From assembly GCF_964340395.1 (NCBI RefSeq), contig NC_135569.1, forward strand, positions 19,178,957-19,242,956: a stretch of DNA of 64,000 bases, read 5' to 3'. A program made the position numbers and the translations under genes. The DNA is from Glandiceps talaboti (Eukaryota; Hemichordata; Enteropneusta; Spengelidae). This document shows, in pieces, positions 1 through 11,597 of the stretch. Positions within the stretch are counted from its first letter, which is position 1; each line of letters begins with the position of its first letter. The notes below the pieces were generated by a model that saw only the letters and a list, made by a program, of their open reading frames with translations, made no database searches and was not told the DNA's origin.

Positions 1-345
1 TACTTGATGTGTCACATGAATGTTAGAAACCCTACTATGTACTTGTGTCACATGAATGTTAGAAACCCTACTATGTACTTGATGTGTCACATGAATGTTA
101 GAAACCATACTGTGTATTTGATGTGTCACATGAATGTTAGAAACCATAGTATGTACTTGATGTGTCACATGAATGTTAGAAACCATAGTATGTACTTGAT
201 GTGTCATATGAATGTTAGAAACCATACTATGTACTTGATGTGTCACATGAATGTTAGAAACCATAGTATGTACTTGATGTGTCACATGAATGTTAGAAAC
301 CCTACTATGTACTTGATGTGTCACATGAATGTTAGAAACCATACG
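1..345. repeat. 39-bp tandem repeat, about 9 copies
   Basis: The unit reads TACTTGATGTGTCACATGAA followed by TGTTAGAAACCATACTATG. One copy lacks GAT and is 36 bp. Unit lengths are multiples of three, so a frame stays open through the array as a 13-residue repeat (MCHMNVRNHTMYL type). That openness follows from the unit length and is not evidence of a gene. The array is cut by the window start, so its true size is unknown. Confidence 0.95.
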
Positions 346-1205
346 AATAGAGATGTTAACCCTCCCAACATTTGGAAATACACTATTGTATTTGGACTAT
401 TCATTACTTATACACCCCTAATTTGTAAAAAAGTCCATTCAGGTTTATTTCTGCCTTTAGTACATGTGTACTATTATCAACTATAGCACAGATAACTTAT
501 TCACCTTTGAAAAATATGTCTTTCTGCATTTCCATGTGTGCTGCCAATTTGGGGTTGTCCTTCAAGGAATTGTGGGAAATCCTTGGAGGATATGATGTCA
601 TTTTACCACAATTTCTGTCAAGTCAATGAGATTATGGTAAAAATGATGTCATTTTCTGTAAGAAGACAATACTTTGCTTTTCTAAACAAGATAGTATATT
701 GACCAAGTTTGGAATTGTTTTTACTCGCATGTGCAATAAAAAATTTTGACATAAGTTGTGATGTGGAATGTCTTGTATACATACATCCTATATTCATTGT
801 ACATTGTTAAACTTACATAGAAAATCATTAAAGTGGCTTTTCTTAATTCTATGTTTCTCTTGACCTGTCTGACCCTTTGGTTCTCAGTCTGGTGCCCTCT
901 ATGGCACAATTTTAAAAAATCACAACATCACTATTTGTCAGGTCACAACCTTAATTTCAAGCACATATTAGCAGAGTAAAAATTATCATCTATTGCCGAA
1001 ATTTGGAGAAGTTAATGTTTAAAGTTTCCATCTTATTTAATTGTCATTTCTAAGTATCACCAACATAGTACTCATACACTTGCTTTTTTTTAAGAATTTA
1101 TTTTCAACCTGACAATTTTAAGGTGTGACATTGCAGCACATAGTTACAAAGACATGGTAATAGGGAACATCACTCCAGGAAATAGAGGATTTTCATCGAT
1201 TTTGG
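346..1205. other. Unassigned AT-rich sequence
   Basis: I see no coding exon here. The only structure is a short pair of ATGATGTCATTTT motifs near 592-655 flanking a 35-bp spacer. Confidence 0.6.
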
Positions 1206-1232
1206 GTTCTGTCTGTCTGTCTGTCTGTCTGT

Positions 1233-1280
<48 letters not shown>

Positions 1281-1740
1281 TGGGGTAAACAACTTAAAGT
1301 GAAAAACCACTGGATCGATTGCCGTGATATTTGGTGGGTGAGTTACCTTGGGTGTCTAGTTGGGAAAATGTTCAAATCAAAATTATCTTACCACCGATGT
1401 GTGATTTGGGTAAAAAAACCCGTTATTTTTGGTCAAGCCACTTTAAAAACTACTAAGCAGATTTGCCTGAAATTTGGTGAGAGCATTCGGGGGGGGGGGG
1501 GGGGTCAAGATTGTTCATGACACGATGATTCCATCAGTAATATGCAAATTACATATGAAAATGTGACTTTGGTCAAATGTCTATGATTCCAAAACTACTG
1601 GCAGATTGCGCTGAAATTTGGTTGGAGCATTCTAAGTCAGGCTCATGACATGACGATTCCATCAGCGATATGCAAATTAGATCTAAAAATGTGTCTTTTT
1701 GGTCAAAAATCTATCATTCCAAAACTAGTGAGTGCAATCT
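1206..1740 (+). repeat. Dispersed repeat headed by CTGT/TG microsatellite
   Basis: A (CTGT)n then (TG)n tract (about 1207-1279) is followed by sequence shared with 55768-55965: AAACAACTTA, GATTGCC, TTACCTTGGGTGTCTAGT, ATCTTACCACCG and TGTGATTTGGGTAAAAA. The downstream part contains two diverged copies of about 125 bp (near 1440 and 1590) sharing AAAACTACT, GAAATTTGGT and ATTCCATCAG. A poly-G run lies at about 1490-1505. This is one member of a non-coding repeat family with a simple-repeat head. Confidence 0.8.
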
Positions 1741-1800
1741 CGATTTAAACCTGTTACTGTACTATTTGATAAGTTCTAGATAAATTGGATATCTAATTTA

Positions 1801-1826
1801 TACTATTATTATTATTATTATTATTG
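1801..1826. repeat. (ATT)n microsatellite
   Basis: Eight consecutive ATT units, with no associated gene. Confidence 0.95.
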
Positions 1827-3260
1827 AATGACTGATTTCACAAACCTGAGATAGCTGCTAGTATACTGTCCATGGACAATCACAGTTATTTTAATCCATA
1901 CTTACAAGAGGAATTAACTGTAGACTCTCATTAATTAGAGACCATGTCATGATTCGGGGTGTCAAATCTTCAACTGTTTCAGCTTCGAAATGTAATAACT
2001 AGGATTGCCACATTTTGAATAAAGTGACCTTTATAACATTTATAATTAACAACGGTCATCACAAGAATAAGTTTGTAGTATGTATCTTGCAATTCTTGCA
2101 ATTTAAATTCTCCTACGACTCCACTCACCAATTAATGATATTTTATTAAGTAATTGATAAATGATTATTTAATTAGTGATATTCTATTAGTGTGACAAGT
2201 TTCCCGTCTCTTTCTTTGCTCAAAGCAAATTACAAGTAAATATAGATTTATCAAGTCACAGTTTCGTCCCTGCCTCACACATAGGGAACATTGCACACCC
2301 CAGAAACATTCACATACCAAGGACACATCCTAGTGTTAGCTAGTAAGTACAATGTTCCCTGTGTAGTCAATCACGCGCCAGGTAAACGTGACTTGAATGA
2401 ATGCATCTTTTGTCTATTAGTCAGCAGTCGACGTCATTTCAATATCTCCTATTCAAATTTCTAGTGACTCTGCTATTAAAGATCCTGACCAGTTCGTAGT
2501 GGTTGCAGTCCTTTTAGTACAGGTGCACACATCATTCAAGTCGCCAGTTCACCGTGGTTGCATTTGGACCCTGGTGTCAGATTGATGCATGAAAGAGAAA
2601 CAAGAAAACAGTGACATAATATAAAGGCGACAGTTAGTTTCTTCTCAGGTATGTTAACAATCACACAATCATATATTATTCATTCGTATATCTTTTTCAT
2701 TGTCTTCGACAGCAAAGAAAGTTTACATAGTCATGTTCATTCGTACGTCTTGGGAAATGGTGATATGTGTCGTTCCCATTGCAAAAGTTATCATGTGTCT
2801 TCCAGTGTCTTCATTTACAATGAAAATCGCGGGACCGGAAACAAGACATCATCTCACTCGACCCGTATCTTACTAACACTGCCAAATTTTATTGTCTGGC
2901 TACACGAAAATTAGGATTATGATTATTTTATTGATACTCGATAATAAAGTAGAACTAAAGTACTAATATATCTGAGATATTAAAAGTAAAGTTAAAATCA
3001 TAAATAAGAGGTGCACCAACTATACAAACCACAATAAAAGTATTATAACCAAGAACGCATACAAATAGGTACACACAGCTAAGCAAGAACAATAAAAAGT
3101 TGTACAAATTCAGAAGAAGAAAAAAGAGAATACATATACACAAATTGACACTAGAAATATTCATTTACCACTCGAATTGGTTGCTTGTATTGGTCAGCTG
3201 TAAATCACTTCTGCGATTGTTCCAAATCAAATAACTGAAAGTTTGCAGGCCACATTTAAT
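1827..3260. other. Unassigned sequence
   Basis: No exon or repeat could be supported. The short open frames at 2651-2914 and 2955-3164 resemble no family I know and have the composition expected by chance. Confidence 0.5.
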
Positions 3261-3425
3261 CTTACTAATGTTGCTACATTTTATCGTCTTGCTCTACAAA
3301 TTTCTCTTTTGATTTTCGTTGTGCCGGACGATACAATGTAGCAATGTTAGTAAGATGTTCGTTGAGCCAGACGATAAAATGTAGCAGTGTTAGTATGATT
3401 TTCGTTGAGCCAGACGTAATGTAGC
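3261..3425. repeat. Small inverted and direct repeat cluster
   Basis: CTTACTAATGTTGCTACATT at 3261 is followed by its imperfect reverse complement at about 3327-3354, and by further direct copies ending near 3391 and 3425 (GCCAGACGATAAAATGTAGC type). It resembles the decayed core of a small inverted-repeat element. Confidence 0.7.
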
Positions 3426-3686
3426 AATTATAAGATTTTATATCATTATTTGTTGATACTGTAATTGAACAACATTTTTGTCAAATGTCGATACTTCAGT
3501 TGGACAGGGACTTGGTTGTTTGTTACCATGGCATACTACACTTACAGGATGTAAAAGTGTGGTAAAATATCCATAATTCTTATGATACAACAAGTTAAAC
3601 CAAGCCAAACTTAAAGGTTTACTATTTTATATATTGCCAAAACAAAGTCGAGTCATCCCATGATTGAGACTAAGTTTTAATATTCA

Positions 3687-3772
<86 letters not shown>
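3687..3772. repeat. (TTGA)n microsatellite
   Basis: About 21 uninterrupted ATTG units. They run straight into AAACTTTATTTAAAGAGGG, which looks like the end of a dispersed element whose tail is the microsatellite. Confidence 0.95.
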
Positions 3773-3773
<1 letters not shown>

Positions 3774-4599
3774 AAACTTTATTTAAAGAGGGTAGCCCAG
3801 TTGGCCTTAGCCAATCTTCCCGGGCCCTCGAAACGATATACATTAATCGTTAACAAGGTAAAGTTGAACCAATTATCCTGGAATTCCATGACAAACAAGT
3901 GTTCCATGGCCATGGATTACTGGCTTCCCACTGTGACTCATGAATACAGTGTATAAAGACTCGCTACATTGCAGTAATTAGTAGAAAAGAACTGACCAAT
4001 TCGACTAAACCCGAGATAAAAAGAATTTGTAGAATACCTTTTTATGTGGTCCCTTTTATATTAAAAGGACAGTTATTTAAATATTTGCTTGTGGAGGATT
4101 GGAGAGAGGGTGGGCGTTATTTTATATATGTGTTTGTGTACGTACAATAACCTTGATCGTCTAATTTTTCTTACACACCTACGTCATAATAATTTCTCAT
4201 GAATAATTAGTACATTATATTCTTGTAATATTTATACTCTAATGCATATGTAATGAATATTGATATGAATGCAGAAGACAAACGAAAGACAATCTGCCAA
4301 TTTCGACAAAATTACGACAGAACTTTACTTTCAGTTTATTGATATAGACACAAAATAAAATAATTGTGGTAAGTTACACAAGAGAATGGTCAGCGCCTCT
4401 GTTGTGTGGATACAATACAATGTAATCAAGATAATGTAAATACTGAAATGCCCCCAAATTGTACTCTGTGAGATCACGGAAGTCATCACAAGCGCCAACC
4501 TTCTGTGAGTACAAATAAACCAATTTTTATTCAATGGGTTGTATCAGCATGTCGTAATAATGTTTTAGTGTCTATCTGAACGAAAGCCTCTGACGTGTC
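3773..4599. other. Probable dispersed-element tail and unassigned sequence
   Basis: The first 60 bp (GGGTAGCCCAGTTGGCC and following) adjoin the TTGA tract as a SINE-like end would. The rest shows no exon I can support. Confidence 0.4.
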
Positions 4600-4760
4600 A
4601 TGCCCTGTCAACACGTCCACTATGTGTCGCGTGTGGACGAACAAGACAGTTTTTGCTTTCACTAGCTATTCTGAGGAAGGTCTTCTGTGAAAGACCGAAA
4701 CGTCGGAAAAATAAAGAATTTTAACTTTGGAAACTGGTCTCTTGGTTTTATTCCTAAATC
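4600..4760 (+). mobile_element. Retroelement 3' end with hammerhead-like core
   Basis: A 7-bp hairpin (CGTCCAC at 4614, GTGGACG at 4632) precedes CTGAGGA (4671-4677), a 6-bp stem GGTCTT/AAGACC with loop CTGTGA (4679-4696), then GAAA and CGTC (4697-4704). CTGANGA, a stem, GAAA and GTC is the core order of a hammerhead ribozyme. Hammerheads are known in Penelope-like retroelements, and similar GAAACGTC motifs end many retroelements. One extra A (4678) separates CTGAGGA from the stem, so catalysis is doubtful. The element itself is absent, and a 50-bp satellite begins directly after it. Confidence 0.45.
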
Positions 4761-6160
4761 ATATGTCGTACCTGGTAATACTATAGGGCAGTAGGTTTAC
4801 AGAGTCTGACATGTGTCGTACCTGGTAATACTATAGGGCAGTAGGTTTACAGAGTCTGACATATGTCGTACCTGGTAATACTATAGGGCAGTAGGTTTAC
4901 AGAGTCTGACATGTGTCGTACCTGGTAATACTATAGGGCAGTAGGTTTACAGAGTCTGACATGTGTCGTACTTGGTAATACTATAAGGCAGTAGGTTTAC
5001 AGAGTCTGACATGTGTCATACCTGGTAATACTATGAGGCAGTATGTTTACAGAGTCTGACATGTGTCGTACCTGGTAATACTATAGGGCAGTATGTTTAC
5101 AGAGTCTGACATGTGTCGTACCTAGTAATACAATGGGGCAGTATGTTTACAGAGTCTGACATGTGTCGTACCTGGTAATACTATAGGGCAGTATGTTTAC
5201 AGAGTCTGACATGTGTCGTACCTGGTAATACTATAGGGCAGTATGTTTACAGAGTCTGACATGTGTCGTACCTGGTAATACAATGGGGCAGTATGTTTAC
5301 AGAGTCTGACATGTGTCGTACCTAGTAATACAATGGGGCAGTATGTTTACAGAGTCTGACATGTGTCGTACCTGGTAATACAATGGGGCAGTATGTTTAC
5401 AGAGTCTGACATGTGTCGTACCTAGTAATACAATGGGGCAGTATGTTTACAGAGTCTGACATGTGTCGTACCTGGTAATACTATAGGGCAGTATGTTTAC
5501 AGAGTCTGACATGTGTCGTACCTGGTAATACTATGAGGCAGTATGTTTACAGAGTCTGACATGTGTCGTACCTGGTAATACTATAGGGCAGTATGTTTAC
5601 AGAGTCTGACATGTGTCGTACCTAGTAATACAATGGGGCAGTATGTTTACAGAGTCTGACATGTGTCGTACCTGGTAATACTATGAGGCAGTATGTTTAC
5701 AGAGTCTGACATGTGTCGTACCTGGTAATACTATGAGGCAGTATGTTTACAGAGTCTGACATGTGTCGTACCTGGTAATACTATAGGGCAGTGGGTTTAC
5801 AGAGTCTGACATGTGTCGTACCTAGTAATACAATGGGGCAGTATGTTTACAGAGTCTGACATGTGTCGTACTTGGTAATACTATAGGGCAGTAGGTTTAC
5901 AGAGTCTGACATGTGTCGTACCCAGTAATACTATAGGGCAGTATGTTTACAGAGTCTGACATGTGTCGTACCCAGTAATACTATAGGGCAGTGGGTTTAC
6001 AGAGTCTGACATGTGTCGTACCTGTTAATACTTTAGTGCAGTAGGTTTACAGAGTCTGACATGTGTCGTACCTGGTAATACTATAGGGCAGTAGGTCTGA
6101 CATGTGTCGTACCTGGTAATACTATAGGGCAGTAGGTTTACAGAGTCTGACATGTGTCGT
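4761..6160. repeat. 50-bp satellite, about 28 copies
   Basis: The unit starts ATGTGTCGTACCTGGTAATA and ends TTTACAGAGTCTGAC. Twenty-six full units run 4761-6060, then one unit with a 9-bp deletion, one full unit and a 9-base stub. Variants at two sites (CTATAGGG, CAATGGGG or CTATGAGG; GTAGG, GTATG or GTGGG) alternate along the array, as expected from unequal exchange. There are no spacers. Confidence 0.97.
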
Positions 6161-6767
6161 TTCTATAATATATGTCTATTGAGAGGTTGGCTGTCTCGCA
6201 TCGCTCTATTCTGATGTTGAAATAACTGATACATTTGTGGTAATAAGTCGTTATTGCAGAGAATGTTCTCTTCTGTGTTCTGAACATAATAGAAGTGGCA
6301 AGTTTTATCGCCAATTGACGAATTTCGCCGAGATTATGTAACAATGTAAGGGCGTAGCTTTTGCTGTTGGCTAAAACTATACAAACCTTTGTGAACAACA
6401 GATAAATCTTTTCAAAATACCCATTTTACTTCGCAGCAGGTCACTATTGTTGACACACAGCAAAAAACGTTCAATAAGCTGAGTACAAAGAAACTGAATG
6501 TTATTTGTCAGTCTGAGAATGGGATTGCTAGCAATAACGGTTGTCATGTGTATCGGGAACAAAGTAAAGTACTTTGGATAAAGTTATAGTTAGTTCGAAA
6601 AAAAGGGTATAATAATGATTTTTTTTTAAAAAACACAGACGAGCTTCCATTTTTCGTATCAAGGGCCAAATATTCGTTAGGTTTAAAATCTTGAGACGAG
6701 AGAACAGTTTTCTGGCACAGCTCTAGAAAAAGTTGAATTTATGCAAACTCATCTGTTCAGGTTACTG
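6161..6767. other. Unassigned sequence
   Basis: No exon or repeat was recognised. The antisense open frames here (6138-6398, 6377-6562) resemble no known protein. Confidence 0.5.
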
Positions 6768-7000
6768 TATCAACATAGAACTTAAACTTTTGAAACACTA
6801 CATACAATTGATAATTAGTGAAAGCAAAACTGAAGCTTGAATCGTCTACACATGCTGACTGAGTCATGTGATCAACCACAGACACCCCAGAAGATAAGAC
6901 TTGGGTAAAGGTCCACAGGTGTGGATGAAACTTCAGTTTTGCTTACATTAATTATCAATTATGTGTAGTGTCTCAAAAGTTTAGGTTCTATGTTACAACT
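6768..7000. mobile_element. MITE-like element with about 68-bp inverted repeats
   Basis: The left arm (6768-6836, containing CATAGAACTTAAACTTTTGA) is repeated as an inverted copy at 6929-7000 with roughly 88% match. The 90-bp centre is non-coding. A 12-bp direct repeat TAGAAAAAGTTG occurs at 6725 and 7004. It could be a target duplication, but it lies about 30 bp outside the left arm, so this is uncertain. Confidence 0.75.
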
Positions 7001-7144
7001 TGATAGAAAAAGTTGGTCAAGAAGAAAAGAATGACCCAATGCTATCCTTACGAGACCACTGATAACATAACACTTATACAAGAGAGGGATCAACTCTCTT
7101 ACCAAGACGTGTTGTTATAGTATTGTGGGTCAATGATAAACGAT

Positions 7145-7647
<503 letters not shown>

Positions 7648-7694
7648 CGGGTATTACATAAAACTGAGTATCGCTTTTAACTCATGACAATTGG

Positions 7695-7722
7695 TTTCTC
7701 TTTTTTTCTTTTCCATAACAAG
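7695..7722 (+). other. Candidate 5'-UTR splice acceptor of the YHYH gene
   Basis: A pyrimidine tract (TTTCTCTTTTTTTCTTTTCC) leads to AACAAG, with AG at 7721-7722, 10 bp before the ATG at 7733. This suggests a 5'-UTR intron directly upstream of a single coding exon. Confidence 0.45.
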
Positions 7723-7732
7723 GTTGACCACT

Positions 7733-9568
7733 ATGAGATACTGTACAGTATATACCCTCTTTGTTTACTTTACCATTACCATGGCACTGACAGATGATGA
7801 AATCGCTGCTTTTGGGAGTCGTGGAACGGTGGAACACAACACTGGTGCTACAGGCAGCATAACTATAACTCGTGATGAGTCAGTATTGGTGATACAATCT
7901 AATGGTATTCCTGATACTAATACAGGACACTTTCCTGGATTGAATCCGAATTCAATTGTGATACAGTCCTACGAGTACAGAATTCCCGCCATGCCTACAG
8001 TTGCCGACGAACCAACTTGTTTACCAATGGGACCACTTGGATTCGCAAGAAATGGTGTTCCGTTTTTTAACCCCTTTACCGGAGAAGGCTATAATGCAGT
8101 TGACGGACCATTCGGGGAGCTGTTTGATCTTTGTGATGGCCATCCCGATCCCAATGGACGATATCATTATCACAGACTGCCTGGATATTGTTTTATGGCA
8201 GACATGACAACTGATGAATTATCTGACATTATTGGCGTTGCTTTTGATGGATTCCCTGTGTACGGTCCTTTGGATGAAAATGGAAATGAACTAACAGAAG
8301 ATGACTTAGATGTTTGTCATGGACGTTATGATGTGAATGGTAACTACCGTTATCATGTCACAACTTTTTATCCGTACTGGATCGGTTGCTTCAAGGGAAC
8401 TGTCCTCCCGGACAGTGGTCTGATGCTTGCAACTGGAAGTAAGTGTTACATTGCCAGTGCAGAGCTTTTTAATGGCACTGATGACCGTGTGCCATGGGAC
8501 TGTATGATATACTTGATGGAGCAGAGAAAAAACAAGACAGGCGAAGGGAATATGCAAAAACCAGGCCAACAACAGGGTGGGCGACAACCAGGCCAACAAC
8601 AACAGGGTGGGCAACGACCAGGCCAACAACAGCAGGGTGGGCAACGACCAGGGCAACAACAGGGTGGACGACAACCAGGCCAACAACAGGGTGGGCAACG
8701 ACCAGGCCAACAACAGCAAGGTGGGCAACGACCAGGGCAACAACAGGGTGGACAACGACCAGGCCAACAACAGGGTGGGCGACAACCAGGCCAACAACAG
8801 GGTGGGCAACGACCAGGGCAACAACAGGGTGGGCAACGACCAGGCCAACAACAGGGTGGGCAACGACCAGGCCAACAACAGAGTGGGCGACGACCAGGCC
8901 AACAACAGGGTGGGCAACGACCAGGCCAACAACAGAGTGGGCGACAACCAGGCCAACAACAACAGGGTGGGCAACGACCAGGCCAACAGCAGGGTGGACG
9001 ACAACCAGGCCAACAACAGCAGGGTGGGCAACGACCAGGCCAACAACAGGGTGGGCAACGACCAGGCCAACAACAGGGTGGGCGACAACCAGGCCAACAA
9101 CAACAGGGTGGGCGACAACCAGGCCAACAACAGGGTGGACAACGACCAGGCCAACAACAGGGTGGGCAACGACCAGGCCAACAACAGAGTGGGCGACAAC
9201 CAGGCCAACAACAGGGTGGGCAACGACCAGGGCAACAACAGGGTGGGCAACGACCAGGGCATCAACAGGGTGGGTGGCAACCACTACTACAAAAGCTCTG
9301 CCCGGAGTTTTTGACAACCCCCCCAAGTTATCATTCTACCATTGGTGCAGCATATGGGACACACACCATTGGAGAGCAAATTGAACAGGTTGGAATCGAT
9401 GGTCAGATTGAAAATAATGATGAAGATAGGGAGTCAGGTGTGAATGATAATGTTGTACAAGCTGAGGAGATTAAAGATGATGGCAATGATGTTGGTATGG
9501 CTTCTGTGATTGCAACTCCAATTATTGTCATTTTCTTCTCAGTTGTCATTACATGCCTAATTCTGTAG
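7733..9568 (+). CDS. YHYH-domain protein with Gln/Gly/Pro repeat region
   Basis: The product has 611 residues. The start is the ATG at 7733 (A at -3); the frame runs upstream only to a non-ATG codon. Residues 1-18 form a signal peptide. Residues about 60-235 match the YHYH family (unknown biochemical role): CDGHPDPNG before YHYH (144-147), GVAFDGFPVYGP (from 168) and a second CHGRYDVNGNYRYH block (from 195). Several Cys suggest an extracellular disulfide fold, and the His clusters could bind metal, which is inference. Residues 277 to about 517 are 26 copies of PGQQQGGQR or a close variant. An acidic linker follows. The last 24 residues are hydrophobic with no cytoplasmic tail, so they are either a GPI-anchor signal or a tail membrane segment. 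The reading frame is intact and appears to be a single exon. Confidence 0.88.
   Translation: MRYCTVYTLFVYFTITMALTDDEIAAFGSRGTVEHNTGATGSITITRDESVLVIQSNGIPDTNTGHFPGLNPNSIVIQSYEYRIPAMPTVADEPTCLPMGPLGFARNGVPFFNPFTGEGYNAVDGPFGELFDLCDGHPDPNGRYHYHRLPGYCFMADMTTDELSDIIGVAFDGFPVYGPLDENGNELTEDDLDVCHGRYDVNGNYRYHVTTFYPYWIGCFKGTVLPDSGLMLATGSKCYIASAELFNGTDDRVPWDCMIYLMEQRKNKTGEGNMQKPGQQQGGRQPGQQQQGGQRPGQQQQGGQRPGQQQGGRQPGQQQGGQRPGQQQQGGQRPGQQQGGQRPGQQQGGRQPGQQQGGQRPGQQQGGQRPGQQQGGQRPGQQQSGRRPGQQQGGQRPGQQQSGRQPGQQQQGGQRPGQQQGGRQPGQQQQGGQRPGQQQGGQRPGQQQGGRQPGQQQQGGRQPGQQQGGQRPGQQQGGQRPGQQQSGRQPGQQQGGQRPGQQQGGQRPGHQQGGWQPLLQKLCPEFLTTPPSYHSTIGAAYGTHTIGEQIEQVGIDGQIENNDEDRESGVNDNVVQAEEIKDDGNDVGMASVIATPIIVIFFSVVITCLIL
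8561..9285 (+). repeat. 27/30-bp coding minisatellite within the YHYH gene
   Basis: Twenty-six units of CCAGGCCAACAACAGGGTGG plus GCAACGA or GCGACAA. A unit is 30 bp when it has four CAA/CAG codons and 27 bp when it has three. Every unit length is divisible by three, so the array can change copy number without a frameshift. Other frames and the reverse strand are also open through it; those readings are shadows. Confidence 0.97.
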
Positions 9569-9626
9569 GTTTCCTCTGATTGTCCACAATATAGATATTA
9601 TTTGCATCACTTCTCACACTATTGTC

Positions 9627-9632
9627 ATTAAA
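9627..9632 (+). other. Candidate polyadenylation signal
   Basis: ATTAAA lies 59 bp after the YHYH stop codon, the nearest hexamer variant downstream. Confidence 0.35.
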
Positions 9633-10228
9633 AAAGGGTTATATTTTTTCTCTATATCATACGTATTTAAAATCATATAATAATGGTTACCAGTGTGCTA
9701 AGCAATATCATGTGATGCACTCAAATTTGGTGTTTCCCCAAGGTCCCTTACTATGAAGTGACTTGCAAACAAACTTAGTTTTTATCATACTGACCCACTA
9801 CAAATAACTAACAAGTTTATTTCTGTGTACAAGCTAGGCCACTGGCTTTTCTGTACATGACTTATAAAACAATTACAATTTACAAGATCAAAGACGAGGT
9901 TTTTTTTACAACAGTAACAAGAATTTTATTTTGCGAGTCCTCTTTTTTTCAAACTATTGAAAATATAATTTGCAAGTCCCACGATTACATTTATAGTTTG
10001 TGTTTGCATTAAAAGTATAAAGTTTTGATATATAGCTTTAGAAGTATAATATTGAGGGATATAGCATGTTCTGTAGTCAGATGTAAAAACACAGACCATT
10101 ATAAAATGATATTTGTCATCTACTAAATTATGTGGACAAAATTTAGTCTTTATTAAGACTTCTTTCAATACTTAGTTGTCTACCTTTGATGAAACAAGCT
10201 TATTATCTGAAGAGCATCTGATGTGTGC
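9633..10228. other. Unassigned intergenic sequence
   Basis: No exon supported. The antisense frame at 9926-10168 resembles nothing known. Confidence 0.5.
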
Positions 10229-10609
10229 AATTCTCAGTACCTGCAATAGCTTTTTACATCATGCTAGAGGGTCAAAATAGAGGGTTGACTTATTCTCAGT
10301 ACCTGCAATAGCTTTTTACATCATGTTAGATGGTCAAAATAGAAGGTTGACTTATTCTCAGTACCTGCAATAGTTTTTTACATCATGTTAGCGGGTCAAA
10401 ATAGGACAAGAAGGTCGACTTATTCTTGGTACCTGCATTAGCATTTTACCTCATGCTACAGGGTCAAAATATGGGCGACTTATTCTCATGTGCACCTATA
10501 GTAATGCATGTGAAGTGCCTGGAGTGGAAGTTATGGTATCGAACATGAAATTCATTATTTTTACGATGCACCTAGGCAGTAATATTCTATTTCAGGTACT
10601 GAGAATTGT
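10229..10609. mobile_element. MITE-like element with amplified terminal repeat
   Basis: The ends are CAATTCTCAGTACCTGCAAT (10229) and its reverse complement ATTTCAGGTACTGAGAATTG (ending 10609), a 22-bp inverted repeat with one mismatch. From the left end inward, four direct copies of about 62-68 bp (starts about 10231, 10293, 10355, 10423) each begin with the terminal sequence, so the terminal repeat itself was amplified. There is no coding capacity. A clear target duplication was not seen. Confidence 0.75.
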
Positions 10610-10776
10610 TGAGATGAATTCACATAAATAAATATTGTTATCATTGGATTGTAAGGCAAGAGAGCTGGCTAACAATAAAACAACAAAGACAATGTATAGA
10701 TAGCAAGTCTTTATTTTTCACAAACAGAATTTCAATATCTATGGACGATGAATAGTTAATCTTCTCTAAATGCCTG

Positions 10777-11128
10777 TTAAAGCTGCACTAGCTGCAACTG
10801 GAATGTTTTTTAAAACCACTTTGTTATATGCAATGACTTACTCCTAGTATTGTACACCCTCAGCACCATTAAATAACCTGTGAGTAAATGTATTCACATA
10901 GCTGTAGGCAAGATATGGTAGAATAAATCCAATCAAATAGATTTTAGGGTCCACACCAAATATCAACATCCCCAGTGTGATCATGATCTCAACCTGTTGC
11001 TGTACTATTAGATACAATTGGCATGTACAATTCCTAATTTTTGTTTTTTTAAAAACAATTTTCAATGAACATATTGTTGGTTGTTTGATCAAAAAATAAT
11101 ACTTTAGTTACAGCTAGTAAAGCTTGAA
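10777..11128. mobile_element. MITE family A, copy 1
   Basis: The left end AAGCTGCACTAGCTGCAACT matches the reverse complement of the right end AGTTACAGCTAGTAAAGCTT (17 of 20). The same ends occur at 19434-19793 and 55168-55372. The subterminal GGAATGTTTTTTAAAA is shared with the third copy. The open frame at 10844-11092 lies inside and is not a gene. Confidence 0.75.
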
Positions 11129-11597
11129 CAATTATTATATTAAGTATAATGAAATGTTTGTATGTTTATAGTATAATGTAGGCTAACATAATATTTAAAT
11201 GATAGACAGGGCAGTGTTTTTGCTAAAGTTGGACAACCCCATTAACAGAAGAGGTCGAGGCATATGAGTTGCATAGTGTCCTATACAATCTACCCTAATT
11301 TTGTTTGGGAACCCTGGTAAAATTACTGGGGAACCCCGGTAAATTTGACCTGTTTACCACCCTTAAGAAAAACACTGCTGGTACTAAGCTAAACTTACAA
11401 TCTCATATCTGAACTGAACTGTTGTACCACAGACTATGGAGAGAAAAGGACTGGCAACTTTTAATACAATTGTTTCCTGTTGTTTCACGCAAATATCACA
11501 GGATCTGTGTCATCATTTTCTCCATAACGGCTTACTCAATTCAAACGAAATTTTGAAGACGTATTATGTAGGGTAATGGTAAAAATCATGTGAATAT
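11129..11597. other. Unassigned sequence
   Basis: AT-rich with no exon supported. Short GGGAACCC/GGGGAACCCC motifs occur near 11308-11340. Confidence 0.5.

Noticed and set aside
4761-6160. Regular 50-bp repeats considered as a CRISPR array
   Set aside because: Units are contiguous with no unique spacers, no cas genes, and the DNA is animal nuclear sequence.
7691-7732. Longer N-terminus for the YHYH protein
   Set aside because: The upstream extension starts at TTG within a polypyrimidine tract that looks like an intron end; the ATG at 7733 gives a proper signal peptide.
8306-9384. Several long overlapping frames on both strands across the PGQQQ repeats
   Set aside because: They arise because the repeat unit is a multiple of three; only the frame with the YHYH domain has independent support.
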